In this document: positions 7,581 through 15,367 of the stretch, piece by piece
Position numbering within the stretch: position 1 is the first letter of the stretch
Layout of the letters: the number at the start of each line of letters is the position of its first letter
Origin: a virus
DNA length: 25,743 nt
Reading direction: 5' to 3' (one strand)
IMG/VR virus record: IMGVR_UViG_3300025707_000036
Location: 1-25,743 of that record
Translations under genes and position numbers: made by a program
Notes under the pieces: generated by a model
Database searches by the model: none
Seen by the model: the letters and a program-made list of their open reading frames with translations, nothing else
What the model was told of the DNA's origin: nothing

Positions 7581-8687
7581 TTATTTCAAGCCAGCTAACT
7601 TGCGGAGTTCGACGATATTACTATTGTCTGCTTCGGCAGGTGTTGCTTGTTTTTCTTCTTTGTTACCAGTAACAGCTACACGACTTTCACTAACCATTTG
7701 CTTTTCAGCTTGTGGTTTAGGTGCTTTGCCGTCTAGAACAACTGGAAGATAACGATCATAAGCAGACTTTAGTTTGCTTGTTTGAACGCTTTCAAGAAGG
7801 TCGCGCATTACTGCGCCTTTTTCTTTATTGAGTGGCTTTAAAAGATCTACCATTGCCTCTTTGCGCTCTGCGCTTTCGTTAATGGCTGCAATCTCTGTTT
7901 CTTTGCTCTCAATAATGTGTGATTTTTCAGCAGCTTCTGCTTGTGCTTTAATTAATGCTTCATCTTTCTCAGCAACCGCCTGTTGGAGGTCTTTGATTTC
8001 TTGATTTTCATTAAGATGACTTGCACTAAATTCACTAGCATATGCTTCGAAAATCTTACGGCCAAAGCTACTAGCTTTAGCTGATTCGATGTCTTCACGT
8101 AGTTGAGTGATTTCGGCGTTTAGATGGTTAGAAACTGATTCTTTAACTAGCGTAGCTGAAGTTTGTACAAACTTTTTCTTTAGTTCGTCAAACTGACTAC
8201 GTGCTTCTTTAACAAGGCGTACTTTTGTTTCAACAACATCATTACGATCTTCTTGGAACTCAGTAATTTCTTTAGCAAGAGCTTCACCGATAAAGGCTTC
8301 AATTTTGCTCATATATTCGCTTTGTAATTGGCGGTCAGCTTTGAATTCATTAATTTCTTCAGCTAACTGTCCAACTAGAAACTTATCGAATGTACCACTA
8401 GTTTCTTGCATACGAGCAACAAACTTGGCACGATCTTCTGAAAGTGCTTTTTTCTCTTCTGCAAATTCAGTTAACTCTGCTGTTAAGTTATCAGTAACCA
8501 TACGATCTAAGGCTTCAACCATTACACTCTTATCATGCTCATAGCGTTGAGCGAATTCCTCGCGGAGCTCTGCTCTGACCTTCTCTTTAGTTTCTGTTAA
8601 CTTAGATTCCCATGCCTCAGCAATTTGAGTACGGGTTTCTTCGTTGATAAGGTCGCTATCCAATAATGGTTTGATAGCATCTAGCAT
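7581..8687 (-). CDS. 22: Prohead core scaffold protein, T4 gp22-like
   Basis: The 368-aa product begins MLDAIKPLLDSDLINEETRT. It is strongly charged (Glu/Lys/Ala-rich) and predicted by eye to be almost wholly alpha-helical coiled coil, as expected for the internal scaffold around which the gp23 shell assembles. Several LxE-type sites are available for the gp21 protease, which degrades the scaffold during maturation. It is longer than T4 gp22 (269 aa). The C-terminus has a short Pro/Lys-rich linker (KAPKPQAEKQ) and ends IVELRKLAGLK. The ribosome site TAGGAG overlaps the stop codon of gp21, and gp23 follows 21 nt downstream, reproducing the T4 order 21-22-23. The assignment rests mainly on composition and synteny. 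Confidence 0.88.
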   Translation of the reverse strand: MLDAIKPLLDSDLINEETRTQIAEAWESKLTETKEKVRAELREEFAQRYEHDKSVMVEALDRMVTDNLTAELTEFAEEKKALSEDRAKFVARMQETSGTFDKFLVGQLAEEINEFKADRQLQSEYMSKIEAFIGEALAKEITEFQEDRNDVVETKVRLVKEARSQFDELKKKFVQTSATLVKESVSNHLNAEITQLREDIESAKASSFGRKIFEAYASEFSASHLNENQEIKDLQQAVAEKDEALIKAQAEAAEKSHIIESKETEIAAINESAERKEAMVDLLKPLNKEKGAVMRDLLESVQTSKLKSAYDRYLPVVLDGKAPKPQAEKQMVSESRVAVTGNKEEKQATPAEADNSNIVELRKLAGLK

Positions 8688-8696
8688 TATAATCTC

Positions 8697-9320
8697 CTAG
8701 ATCTTTAGGTCCTTAATAAGACGAACAACTTCGTCCTTAAGGTATTTCTGTACTTTACGATTGCCACTTGCTTCTTTGGCCATCTCAAATACAGTGTGCC
8801 CATTACGCATATTAAGTAATCCTTCATAGATTGCTTTAGGATATGCATTTGGAGCACTGGGTTGTGCCACAATGTCGACTGTGACAATCTCGAAACCTGT
8901 AACGTGACTAGTGGATTCGTTGACTTCACCACTTCCTCTACTACTTACGCCCAGTTTAACTCCACTTTCCAACATAGTTTTAACTAGTTGGCCCATTGGT
9001 GTGGGTAATATCTTTAATTTTCCAAAGCCGTTAGGCCCATCCATCCACATATTTTCTATCATATGGCTGACCCGATCTAAATTAATTTTTAAATCATCTG
9101 GATGATCAACTTCGCCTAGCACACTATTGCCACTTGAAACTTGATCATTGAGTTGCTTGACGGCATTGGAGATTTCAGTAACAGGGTATATACGCTTATT
9201 TGCGTTTTCTACCCCGCCCTGAATACAAATGCCTTTCATATAGAGATCCTTGCCGTCGTTGGCAGTCTCTGTTACGATTTCCGCTTGATCGAACGTAAGG
9301 GTTTCTCTAAGTAAGTTCAT
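8697..9320 (-). CDS. 21: Prohead core protease, T4 gp21-like
   Basis: The 207-aa product matches the length of T4 gp21 (212 aa). The core runs NKRIYPVTEISNAV, then GEVDHPDDLKINLDRVSHMI, with the presumed catalytic His in the DHP motif at about residue 72, and LGVSSRGSGEV with the presumed nucleophile Ser at about residue 126. It then reads ITGFEIVTVDIVAQPSAPNAYP-like sequence. This is the prohead serine protease fold that cleaves scaffold and capsid propeptides after the core is assembled. The ATG is 11 nt after the stop of the acidic core protein, with AAGG as ribosome site. The gene lies upstream of gp22 and gp23 as in T4. The C-terminal 40 residues are basic and may be removed on activation. 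Confidence 0.92.
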   Translation of the reverse strand: MNLLRETLTFDQAEIVTETANDGKDLYMKGICIQGGVENANKRIYPVTEISNAVKQLNDQVSSGNSVLGEVDHPDDLKINLDRVSHMIENMWMDGPNGFGKLKILPTPMGQLVKTMLESGVKLGVSSRGSGEVNESTSHVTGFEIVTVDIVAQPSAPNAYPKAIYEGLLNMRNGHTVFEMAKEASGNRKVQKYLKDEVVRLIKDLKI

Positions 9321-9330
9321 AAGCCCGGCC

Positions 9331-10035
9331 TTAAACTTTCTTCATGTCTGGTTCGGTAGTCATGTTAGCATCATCATACTTTGGAGTAGATCCGCCTGAC
9401 TCTTCGCCAGTTTGTGCAGGGTGTGCTTTGGCGCCGGATGGAGCTTTTGCATTTTTTGCAACTGGTCCAGCTTTTCCGTCACCTTCTTCACTATTTGATG
9501 GTGCTGCAACTTTTTCGGTGTACTCACGTACCATTTCGTTTTCTTCAACTGATTCCATTTCTTCTTCATCAGCTTCATCGTCGTCCATGTCCATTTCTGG
9601 CTCGTCGTCCATGTCCATGTCCATGTCCATGTCCATTTCTGGCTCATCGTCGTCACCAGCCATAATTTTTTCAAATTCGGCTTTAAGTTCGTCTAATGCA
9701 TCTTCGAGATCAACAACACGATCTTCCATGTCTTCGTCTTCGTCCTCAGCTTCAACTGCAAGTCCAGCTTCGTCAGATTCAATGTCGTCGATCATATCGT
9801 CTACTTGATCTCCGCCTAGCTCTTCTTCGAAATCGCTTTCATCAATTTCATCTTCTGAAACTTCTTCATCAGCATATTCTTCTAGATCTTCTAGATTTTC
9901 TTCGACTTGATCTTCATCAAGTGTTTCGTAAATTTCACGGCTCTTTTCGACGACAATCTCGTGGAAAAGTTCCTTAGCTTTATCTTCATCTTCAGAGATG
10001 ATAAGCTCAATTAAGTCATTAAATTTATCGCTCAT
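9331..10035 (-). CDS. Highly acidic prohead core protein (gp67/gp68 region)
   Basis: The 234-aa product begins MSDKFNDLIELIISEDEDKA. After a short helical head (residues 1-50, including LFHEIVVEKSREIYETL, a pattern seen in core proteins of marine T4-like phages) it becomes extremely rich in Asp and Glu. Residues of about 130-160 form a Met-Asp repeat (EPEMDMDMDMDMD, then DEPEMDMDDDE). The tail is Ala/Pro/Lys-rich and looks disordered. Position between the gp67-like gene and gp21, plus acidity, indicate an internal core protein of the prohead, probably equivalent in role to T4 gp67/gp68. A good AAAGGAG precedes the start, and a late box lies about 50 nt upstream. Which T4 gene it replaces is uncertain. 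Confidence 0.75.
   Translation of the reverse strand: MSDKFNDLIELIISEDEDKAKELFHEIVVEKSREIYETLDEDQVEENLEDLEEYADEEVSEDEIDESDFEEELGGDQVDDMIDDIESDEAGLAVEAEDEDEDMEDRVVDLEDALDELKAEFEKIMAGDDDEPEMDMDMDMDMDDEPEMDMDDDEADEEEMESVEENEMVREYTEKVAAPSNSEEGDGKAGPVAKNAKAPSGAKAHPAQTGEESGGSTPKYDDANMTTEPDMKKV
9578..9652 (+). repeat. In-frame GTCCAT microsatellite nested in a larger tandem repeat
   Basis: The 6-mer GTCCAT repeats several times without interruption between about 9609 and 9636. It is flanked by two copies of a longer unit (CGTCGTCCATGTCC, then ATTTCTGGCTC). On the coding strand it specifies the Met-Asp and DDEPEMDMD repeats of the acidic core protein. Unit number could vary by slippage without breaking the frame. 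Confidence 0.85.
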
Positions 10036-10084
10036 AACAATAGGGCTCCTTTGTAAGGCATTTAAGTTATTTAACTATGCACTT

Positions 10085-10092
10085 TATTTATG
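10085..10092 (-). promoter_or_regulatory. Late promoter box CATAAATA
   Basis: The minus strand reads CTCATAAATAAAGTGC in the 128-nt gap before the acidic core protein gene and points toward gp21-gp22-gp23. It fits the NATAAATA consensus and is the closest plausible late start for the core-protease-scaffold-capsid genes. Confidence 0.6.
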
Positions 10093-10129
10093 AGTGATTA
10101 AGGGGGGTTTTTGGCTCAAAAAGGTATTT

Positions 10130-10149
10130 TTTGTAAAATATATTACAAA
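10130..10149 (-). other. Inverted repeat in the gap after the gp67-like gene
   Basis: TTTGTAA and TTACAAA form a 7-bp stem with a 6-nt loop just downstream of the gp67-like stop codon; GGT and ACC can add a second short helix. On the minus strand it is followed by A-rich, not T-rich, sequence, so it is not a standard terminator. It may be a weak pause site or an mRNA 3' end stabiliser. Confidence 0.35.
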
Positions 10150-10163
10150 TTAACCAAAAATTA

Positions 10164-10379
10164 TTAGGCAGCTTCGGCAGGAGCAGAGAATTGCTGCTTT
10201 ATCTTTGAAAGATTTTCTTGATACTCAGCGATCTTTTTATCATTGAGCATACGTAACTTATTAATTTGTTCTAGTGTAAGACGTGTTTTTCTAGTATCAG
10301 TTTTTTCAGCTTTACTGTTATCAGACTTGTTGTCATGTAACTCTTTAGCATTTTCTGTTATTAAATCATTAAGTTGCAT
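10164..10379 (-). CDS. Small prohead core protein, T4 gp67-like (71 aa)
   Basis: The product begins MQLNDLITENAKELHDNKSD and has the helical stretch TRLTLEQINKLRMLNDKKIA followed by EYQENLSKIKQQF, ending APAEAA. A small basic helical protein with a 'LT...INKLR...' phrase lies between portal and protease genes in many T4-like phages and corresponds in position to gp67 (80 aa in T4), a core component. The ATG follows GGAG at proper distance, 18 nt after the gp20 stop. The call rests on synteny, size and helical character. Confidence 0.65.
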   Translation of the reverse strand: MQLNDLITENAKELHDNKSDNSKAEKTDTRKTRLTLEQINKLRMLNDKKIAEYQENLSKIKQQFSAPAEAA

Positions 10380-10394
10380 CTTTTACTCCAACAC

Positions 10395-10402
10395 TATTTA
10401 TG
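10395..10402 (-). promoter_or_regulatory. Possible late promoter box CATAAATA overlapping the gp20 stop
   Basis: The minus strand reads AACATAAATAGTG; the box contains the gp20 stop codon and points at the gp67-like gene 16 nt away. It fits NATAAATA, but the leader left before the ribosome site would be very short, so it may be chance. Confidence 0.35.
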
Positions 10403-12137
10403 TTGTTGGTGCTTCTGCTGGCGCTGGAGATCCAGGTATTGGACTAGTTGTCCCAGTAGCGTCTGCTTGTCCAGCACCTGGCTCGTCACCAGTAGCTTCA
10501 GCATCAGCTGGATCGTCAGATGTATCTAAATCTGGCGGAGTAAATGTATCTAGATCTGTTTCAATACCGCCAGGAGTAATACCAACACTACGCATGTTAG
10601 GCATATCTGATTCTTGATCGTCTACGTTTTCTTCACGCCACATATTAGTATTTTCCAGCATTTCTTCTTCAGTAAGGCCTAAGAATCTTTGCATTAGGAA
10701 TCGTTTACTCAAATATGGATAACCTTCAAGACTTGTAAACGTGTTAATACGTGTTCCGTCCATCTCAACTTCACGATACTTGCTAAAGTTTTGTGGCTCA
10801 TTAAAGCGTAATTCAAAGCTGCTGTTGTCTAATTCAAAACCACGCCATTTAAGAAACATTTTAAATTCTCTATCAAATGTTTCAGCAACTAGTCTTTGCA
10901 GTCTTTTACAGTATTCATTAAAGCGATGCTCTTGTATTAATGCAGTTCCAACACGGCCATCATTATAACTTCCAACTCCTTCATCAGGACCTGTGGGTAA
11001 GTAGCTACTTGGTATGCGTAATCCACGATATAACTTATTTGTAAAGTACTTTAAGTCGTCAATCTCACCTAGGTTTGTGCCGCCTGGCAATGTTTCAACT
11101 TTCGATCCTCTTCCTTCCGCTGTTTGTGGAAAGAAGTAATCTTCGTTAGTACTTAATGGGTTATATGTAGTATCCATAATGTTTGACCCGCCACCTGTTT
11201 GACTCGGAATACGTCTCTGATGGATCTCATTCTTAACACGTTCTACAAAGCTCATAGCCATGTGTGCTGGCATGTTACCAACATCTACATAAAATACACG
11301 GCGCTCTGGCGCACGTTGTATACGGTAGATAATAATAGCATCTTCTAATAATTCTTTTTGCTTGTAAACTTTAAAGATATTTTCAAGTATACTGTTTCCG
11401 AAAGGCCAGTTAGCATCTAATCCTTCAGTTAAACTACAATGTACAATATGCTCTGCATCAACAGCAATCTCATTTACACTTCTATCAAAACGTCCACTTC
11501 CTGAACTTTCACTTGTGTAAATGCTACTAGGCTGAATGTATCCAGACTGTTTGTGATCACCAGTGCCATGGTAATCGTCACTGTAGTTAAGTTGTGTAGC
11601 TGTTAAATTCTGTAAGTTTGGATTAATATCTTTTACAACATACTGTTCAGGCTTTTTACCTTCACTTTCATTAACAATAACTTTGATAACTTTTGTCATC
11701 TCTACCCAGGACCATTGAAATGTTTCTGGGTCTCTAACAAACACTTGATCGCCATACTTTAGTGTATTACGAAAGATTTTAAAAACACGTTTGTTAAATT
11801 CGTTGATGTTGTTCCAGTTTGTAAGTTGCTTCTTAATAACTTCAACTTCACTTTCACTTGGATTGTCATGAAAGTGTACATCAAATGATGTTCCATTTTC
11901 AGTATTTGTTTGTGTACAAAATTCTGCTAGGATATCTACAGCGGCATTAACCTCGCTGTCTACATCCATGTTTTCATACTGAGTGTATCGTGTAATTCTG
12001 TTAGCATGACCAGTGTAAACTTCAGGCAAACTACTTGCATAGTTACTGTATTTTAAGTCAGACTGACTTTGTCCTGAGTTCACATTAGTAAGTGGACTCG
12101 TATTGTTAACAGTTTTAAAGTATTTTTTCCAACTCAT
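10398..12137 (-). CDS. 20: Portal vertex protein, T4 gp20-like
   Basis: The 579-aa product begins MSWKKYFKTVNNTSPLTNVN and is clearly gp20 (T4: 524 aa). Conserved blocks include ANRITRYTQYENMDVDSEVN with AAVDILAEFCTQ, LEDAIIIYRIQRAPERRVFY with VDVGNMP, VKNEIHQRR, NEDYFFPQTAEGRGSKVETL with PGGTN, and FTNKLYRGLRIPSSYLPTG. It forms the dodecameric ring through which DNA is packaged and ejected, and it nucleates prohead assembly. The extra length is a C-terminal Asp/Pro/Ala-rich tail from about residue 520 (DTFTPPDLDTSDDPADAEAT) that is probably disordered. It follows the tape-measure-like gene by 26 nt and precedes the gp67-like gene. The ribosome site is weak (AATAAGAT). Confidence 0.95.
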   Translation of the reverse strand: MSWKKYFKTVNNTSPLTNVNSGQSQSDLKYSNYASSLPEVYTGHANRITRYTQYENMDVDSEVNAAVDILAEFCTQTNTENGTSFDVHFHDNPSESEVEVIKKQLTNWNNINEFNKRVFKIFRNTLKYGDQVFVRDPETFQWSWVEMTKVIKVIVNESEGKKPEQYVVKDINPNLQNLTATQLNYSDDYHGTGDHKQSGYIQPSSIYTSESSGSGRFDRSVNEIAVDAEHIVHCSLTEGLDANWPFGNSILENIFKVYKQKELLEDAIIIYRIQRAPERRVFYVDVGNMPAHMAMSFVERVKNEIHQRRIPSQTGGGSNIMDTTYNPLSTNEDYFFPQTAEGRGSKVETLPGGTNLGEIDDLKYFTNKLYRGLRIPSSYLPTGPDEGVGSYNDGRVGTALIQEHRFNEYCKRLQRLVAETFDREFKMFLKWRGFELDNSSFELRFNEPQNFSKYREVEMDGTRINTFTSLEGYPYLSKRFLMQRFLGLTEEEMLENTNMWREENVDDQESDMPNMRSVGITPGGIETDLDTFTPPDLDTSDDPADAEATGDEPGAGQADATGTTSPIPGSPAPAEAPTT

Positions 12138-12163
12138 ATCTTATTATAACACCTTTTTAGTAC

Positions 12164-14200
12164 TTATGCAATAGATCTACTTAAATCTTTTAATCCGTCT
12201 TGTGTATTTTGATCAGCATTAACAATTGCATCTATATTAGCAGACAAAATACTAGGCAATATCATAATAGCATCTTTTGTTTCTTGGTCAAGTACACTTG
12301 CTGTTGGGTCATGCATAATTCCACCCATGCCGTCGCCCTGTATTATTCGGTCTTTCATAGCCTGCATTTCTTTATTTAAATCTATTTGCTGAAGTTGCGC
12401 TATTTGTTGATCTATACCGCCCATAATCTGGTTAAATCCTGAAGCTGGGGATATATTTCCGTTTTGCTGTGGCGTAAAGAATTCTTGCCCTTGCTCATTT
12501 ACACGGTATGTATTCCCGCCTATCACTGGGCCCCCAAGTGCCCTGTCCGCCGTCGGCGCCGTCACCCAGTCAATTGCATCACGTAACCAACTGCCTCCTC
12601 CACCTCCTCCACCTCCTCCACTGCCCATACTGCTTGTAAATGCACCAAGTGCATCTGTAAAAGTGCCTCCCTGGTTTATAGCATTGGTAAACGCATCTAG
12701 CGAATTAGTTAATGTGTCAGTGCCACTAGCTATAGCTTCACCAACTGCACTGCCGCCCTCGCCATCTAGTATTTTTTGAGTTGCAGTCTCAACAGCTTTA
12801 GCTGATTCCTGCGCTAATTGAGTCAGCGCAACCATGGTGTGGTCTAGACCTTGTGCAGCCTTACTAACAGCATTTGCATCTGTTATAACTTTGCTATACG
12901 TTGCATTAGTTAACTTAGCTAATTCTTCAGTAGCCGGGATAAACAATGATTTACCCATATCAGTAAAGGAAGTAGCCATTCCAGTTCCAACAGTCAGTTT
13001 TAATACATCTTGTATTGAATCTAATTGTTTGTTTGCTGCTGTTTGGTCAATACTTCCAAATCCAGCAGCAAGATCCTCTATTTGGACTTGACCTTTTGTT
13101 ATACCTTTTGCTAAATCTCCCATAGGCCCAGCTACAGCTGGCATACTGGATGCAAACTGACCAGCACCTACACTTACGGTTCGGCCATGGACTAACATTT
13201 CTTTTGCATACTGAGCTCCAACGGTACCATAACTTGTTCCCATTTGCTCAATAAACTTTAAGGCTGTTTCGGCCTGATCTGCTTCCATCCCCCGTACTGC
13301 GACCCTGGAATCAATATCCATGGCTTGTTGTTTTGCCTTCTGTCGTTCTTGATCCAGTGTAGTTCCATTAATTGTAGCAAACATTTTTTGTTGCCGTGTT
13401 AAATTTGCCATGCCTGCAACAACTTGTTTAGTGGGAAGAGTTCCAAGATCAGCACCGAACCTAGCTAAATTTCCAGTATACTCAGCCATGGCTATACCTT
13501 GTTGCTCGATACTCATTCCCATTCTAATGAAATCTGCCTGCAGTGGACTATCTTGTAATCCTTTGTTAAATCTAGCAAACTGTCTAGCACCCTGATTAGT
13601 AGTTCCACCAAAACGACTTAATGCTTCAGCTGATTGAGTTGCTATTCGTTGTAATTGTCCCATGGTTAAACCAGCTTGATTTGCTATATCAGCATAATTC
13701 ATCATACTGTTTCCAAAACTACCACCAGATGCTTGAGCTTTTTCATACGATTCAGCAACACCAGCAATTTGTCCCGCTATAATACCAGCAGCTGCTCCAC
13801 TAACAGTTCCTAGCAAACCTGGCAACCCTTCAAGAAGCTTTTGTGCGCCTTCACCCATCATTGATAACCGTGAAGAAAGAGATGCACCAGTAGATGTTAC
13901 GGATCTGCCAAATGCAGTGGTAGCCATGGCAATATTTTCCCGGGCATCTTTACTCCATTGACGCACAGAATTAGATACATTGTCTAACGATTTACTAGCA
14001 TATCCTGATGAGTTAGCTACACTGCTTAGTCCGCCAGCGGCTTTACCAGCGGCTATGTTAGCTGTATTAATATTATTTGCATTAATGTTTGCGGCTTTGG
14101 TAGTTTGACCAAGCAGGCTTTTAATGTCCTGAAGTGTGTTTTCTTCAGCAGCATTGTTTAGAGTTACGGGTTTTCCGCCTAAATCACCTGTTACAGCCAT
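12164..14200 (-). CDS. Tape-measure-like tail/virion protein (678 aa)
   Basis: The product begins MAVTGDLGGKPVTLNNAAEE. It is Ala/Gly/Gln-rich and largely helical. A hydrophobic stretch at about residues 120-150 (LLEGLPGLLGTVSGAAAGII followed by AGQIAG) could insert in a membrane. There is an uninterrupted run of nine Gly near residue 530. The C-terminal part contains ALGGPVIGGNTYRVNEQGQE and FFTPQQNGNISP, the 'GGpV..G..Y.V.E.G.E.f.P...G.I.P' motif typical of phage tail tape measure proteins. T4 gp29 (590 aa) is the tape measure and hub protein and is encoded with gp26 and gp51 in T4. Here the gene is divergent from gp26/gp51-like genes and directly upstream of the portal gene. A late box at 14259-14266 drives it. 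Whether it is the true gp29 or another internal virion protein is not settled. Confidence 0.65.
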   Translation of the reverse strand: MAVTGDLGGKPVTLNNAAEENTLQDIKSLLGQTTKAANINANNINTANIAAGKAAGGLSSVANSSGYASKSLDNVSNSVRQWSKDARENIAMATTAFGRSVTSTGASLSSRLSMMGEGAQKLLEGLPGLLGTVSGAAAGIIAGQIAGVAESYEKAQASGGSFGNSMMNYADIANQAGLTMGQLQRIATQSAEALSRFGGTTNQGARQFARFNKGLQDSPLQADFIRMGMSIEQQGIAMAEYTGNLARFGADLGTLPTKQVVAGMANLTRQQKMFATINGTTLDQERQKAKQQAMDIDSRVAVRGMEADQAETALKFIEQMGTSYGTVGAQYAKEMLVHGRTVSVGAGQFASSMPAVAGPMGDLAKGITKGQVQIEDLAAGFGSIDQTAANKQLDSIQDVLKLTVGTGMATSFTDMGKSLFIPATEELAKLTNATYSKVITDANAVSKAAQGLDHTMVALTQLAQESAKAVETATQKILDGEGGSAVGEAIASGTDTLTNSLDAFTNAINQGGTFTDALGAFTSSMGSGGGGGGGGGSWLRDAIDWVTAPTADRALGGPVIGGNTYRVNEQGQEFFTPQQNGNISPASGFNQIMGGIDQQIAQLQQIDLNKEMQAMKDRIIQGDGMGGIMHDPTASVLDQETKDAIMILPSILSANIDAIVNADQNTQDGLKDLSRSIA

Positions 14201-14229
14201 AATATTCTATCTACCACATAAAGTACGCA

Positions 14230-14237
14230 TATAAATA
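14230..14237 (+). promoter_or_regulatory. Late promoter box TATAAATA for gp26-gp51-like genes
   Basis: The plus strand reads CATATAAATACAATACACG, an exact TATAAATA core, 43 nt before the GTG start of the gp26-like gene. Confidence 0.75.
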
Positions 14238-14258
14238 CAATACACGAACTATTTTATA

Positions 14259-14266
14259 TATTTATT
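14259..14266 (-). promoter_or_regulatory. Late promoter box AATAAATA for the tape-measure-like gene
   Basis: The minus strand reads CTAATAAATATATAAAATAG, fitting NATAAATA, 58 nt before the ATG of the tape-measure-like gene. It faces the plus-strand late box 22 nt away, so the two leaders overlap. Confidence 0.55.
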
Positions 14267-14279
14267 AGGAGAAATTACA

Positions 14280-15152
14280 GTGAATGAGACTGTAGAGAAG
14301 AACACAGCATTAGCTGATAATCCGTTGTCTAAATACATGCGAAATCCACAAATTTACATTAGTTTACCCAGTGGCGGCAAGTATTGGGCACCAGAATCTT
14401 TGGAGATGCCAATTAATCAAGAACTCCCAGTATTAAGCATGAGCAGTTATGACGAACTACTGCTTAAAACTCCTGATGCACTAATGAACGGCCAGTCTGT
14501 TGTTGATATTATACAGAGCTGTATTAAGCCAATCAAAAATGCTTGGGATATGCCTGTTACAGATCTAGACTATTGTTTAATAGCCATTCGTATTGCAACT
14601 TATGGGGAAATGATGGGATACAGTAGTATTTGTCCTAAGTGTAATGAGTTTAACGAATACGAAATCGACTTAAAAGAGTTTTTAAATTTACCGGTAAACA
14701 TGGAAGTTTTTGACCAGATTGTCAATTACGATGACCAACTTACAGTTAAAATTAAACCCAGAACTTATCGCGATGCAAACAAACAGAACATGGAAGTATT
14801 TGAGCAACAGCGTATTGTTAGCCTAGTTAATGATGAGTCGATAGATGCAGAAGTTAAACAAGAAAAGTTTAATGAAATATTTGCTAAAATTACACGTTTA
14901 AGTTTAGCAACTGTGGTAGGAAGTATTGAGTATATCCAAGTAGGCGAAACCAAATATACCCAACCTGCTTTTATTGAGGACTTTGTAGCTAATACTGATG
15001 TAAAGGTTTTTAGAAAAGTTAAAGACCATCATGAAATTACTAACAAAGCAATTCCTGACAAAACTATTAAAACATCATGCCCAGACTGTGGCCATCCATA
15101 TGAAATGCCATTTAGCTTCGACCACGCAAATTTTTTCGCATTAGCCTCTTGA
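14280..15152 (+). CDS. 26: Baseplate hub assembly protein, T4 gp26-like
   Basis: The 290-aa product begins MNETVEKNTALADNPLSKYM at a GTG preceded by AGGAG at 8-nt spacing; no in-frame ATG lies nearby. Recognised blocks are YISLPSGGKYWAPESLEMPI, then LPVLSMSSYDELLLKTPDAL, NGQSVVDIIQSCIKPIKNAW, and DLDYCLIAIRIATYGEMMGY, which fit the T4 baseplate protein family containing gp26 (208 aa in T4). gp26 helps assemble the central hub. The protein is longer than in T4 and has two CxxC pairs, C118/C121 (CPKC) and C267/C270 (CPDCG), which could bind one zinc ion together. The stop overlaps the next gene by 4 nt. The late box at 14230 supplies transcription. Confidence 0.8.
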   Translation: MNETVEKNTALADNPLSKYMRNPQIYISLPSGGKYWAPESLEMPINQELPVLSMSSYDELLLKTPDALMNGQSVVDIIQSCIKPIKNAWDMPVTDLDYCLIAIRIATYGEMMGYSSICPKCNEFNEYEIDLKEFLNLPVNMEVFDQIVNYDDQLTVKIKPRTYRDANKQNMEVFEQQRIVSLVNDESIDAEVKQEKFNEIFAKITRLSLATVVGSIEYIQVGETKYTQPAFIEDFVANTDVKVFRKVKDHHEITNKAIPDKTIKTSCPDCGHPYEMPFSFDHANFFALAS

Positions 15153-15367
15153 GCCAGAGCAGACCTGAAATTATCAAGACGCTCGAACGTATGGAGCAGG
15201 AGGCGAAAGAGTTTAAAAAGCGATTATTAGAGTTATGTTGGCACATGCGTGGTGGACTAGCGTTTAACGAAGTCATGCAGATGTCGGTCAATGACCTTGT
15301 AATTATAAATGACATTGTTAAAGGTAATCTGGAAATTGCTAAAAAAACAGGTCTGCCGTACTTTTAA
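15149..15367 (+). CDS. Baseplate hub assembly factor, gp51-like (72 aa)
   Basis: The product reads LSQSRPEIIKTLERMEQEAK from a TTG start that overlaps the end of the gp26-like gene, so translation is coupled. The body has LLELCWHMRGGLAFNEVMQM, then SVNDLVIINDIVKGN and a C-terminal KKTGLPYF. A short protein with 'W.MRGG....E...ms..d...I..iv..N.e..kktGlP.F' directly after gp26 is, as I recall it, the hub assembly catalyst labelled gp51 in marine T4-like phages, although T4 gp51 itself is longer. It lacks any enzyme motif. The stop codon shares the tetranucleotide TTAA with the stop of the convergent minus-strand ORF. Confidence 0.6.
   Translation: MSQSRPEIIKTLERMEQEAKEFKKRLLELCWHMRGGLAFNEVMQMSVNDLVIINDIVKGNLEIAKKTGLPYF

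Noticed and set aside
9344-9977. Long open frames opposite the acidic core protein gene
   Set aside because: They arise from the Asp/Glu and Met-Asp codon bias of the real gene and give low-complexity Ser- or Leu/Gln-rich proteins without ribosome sites.
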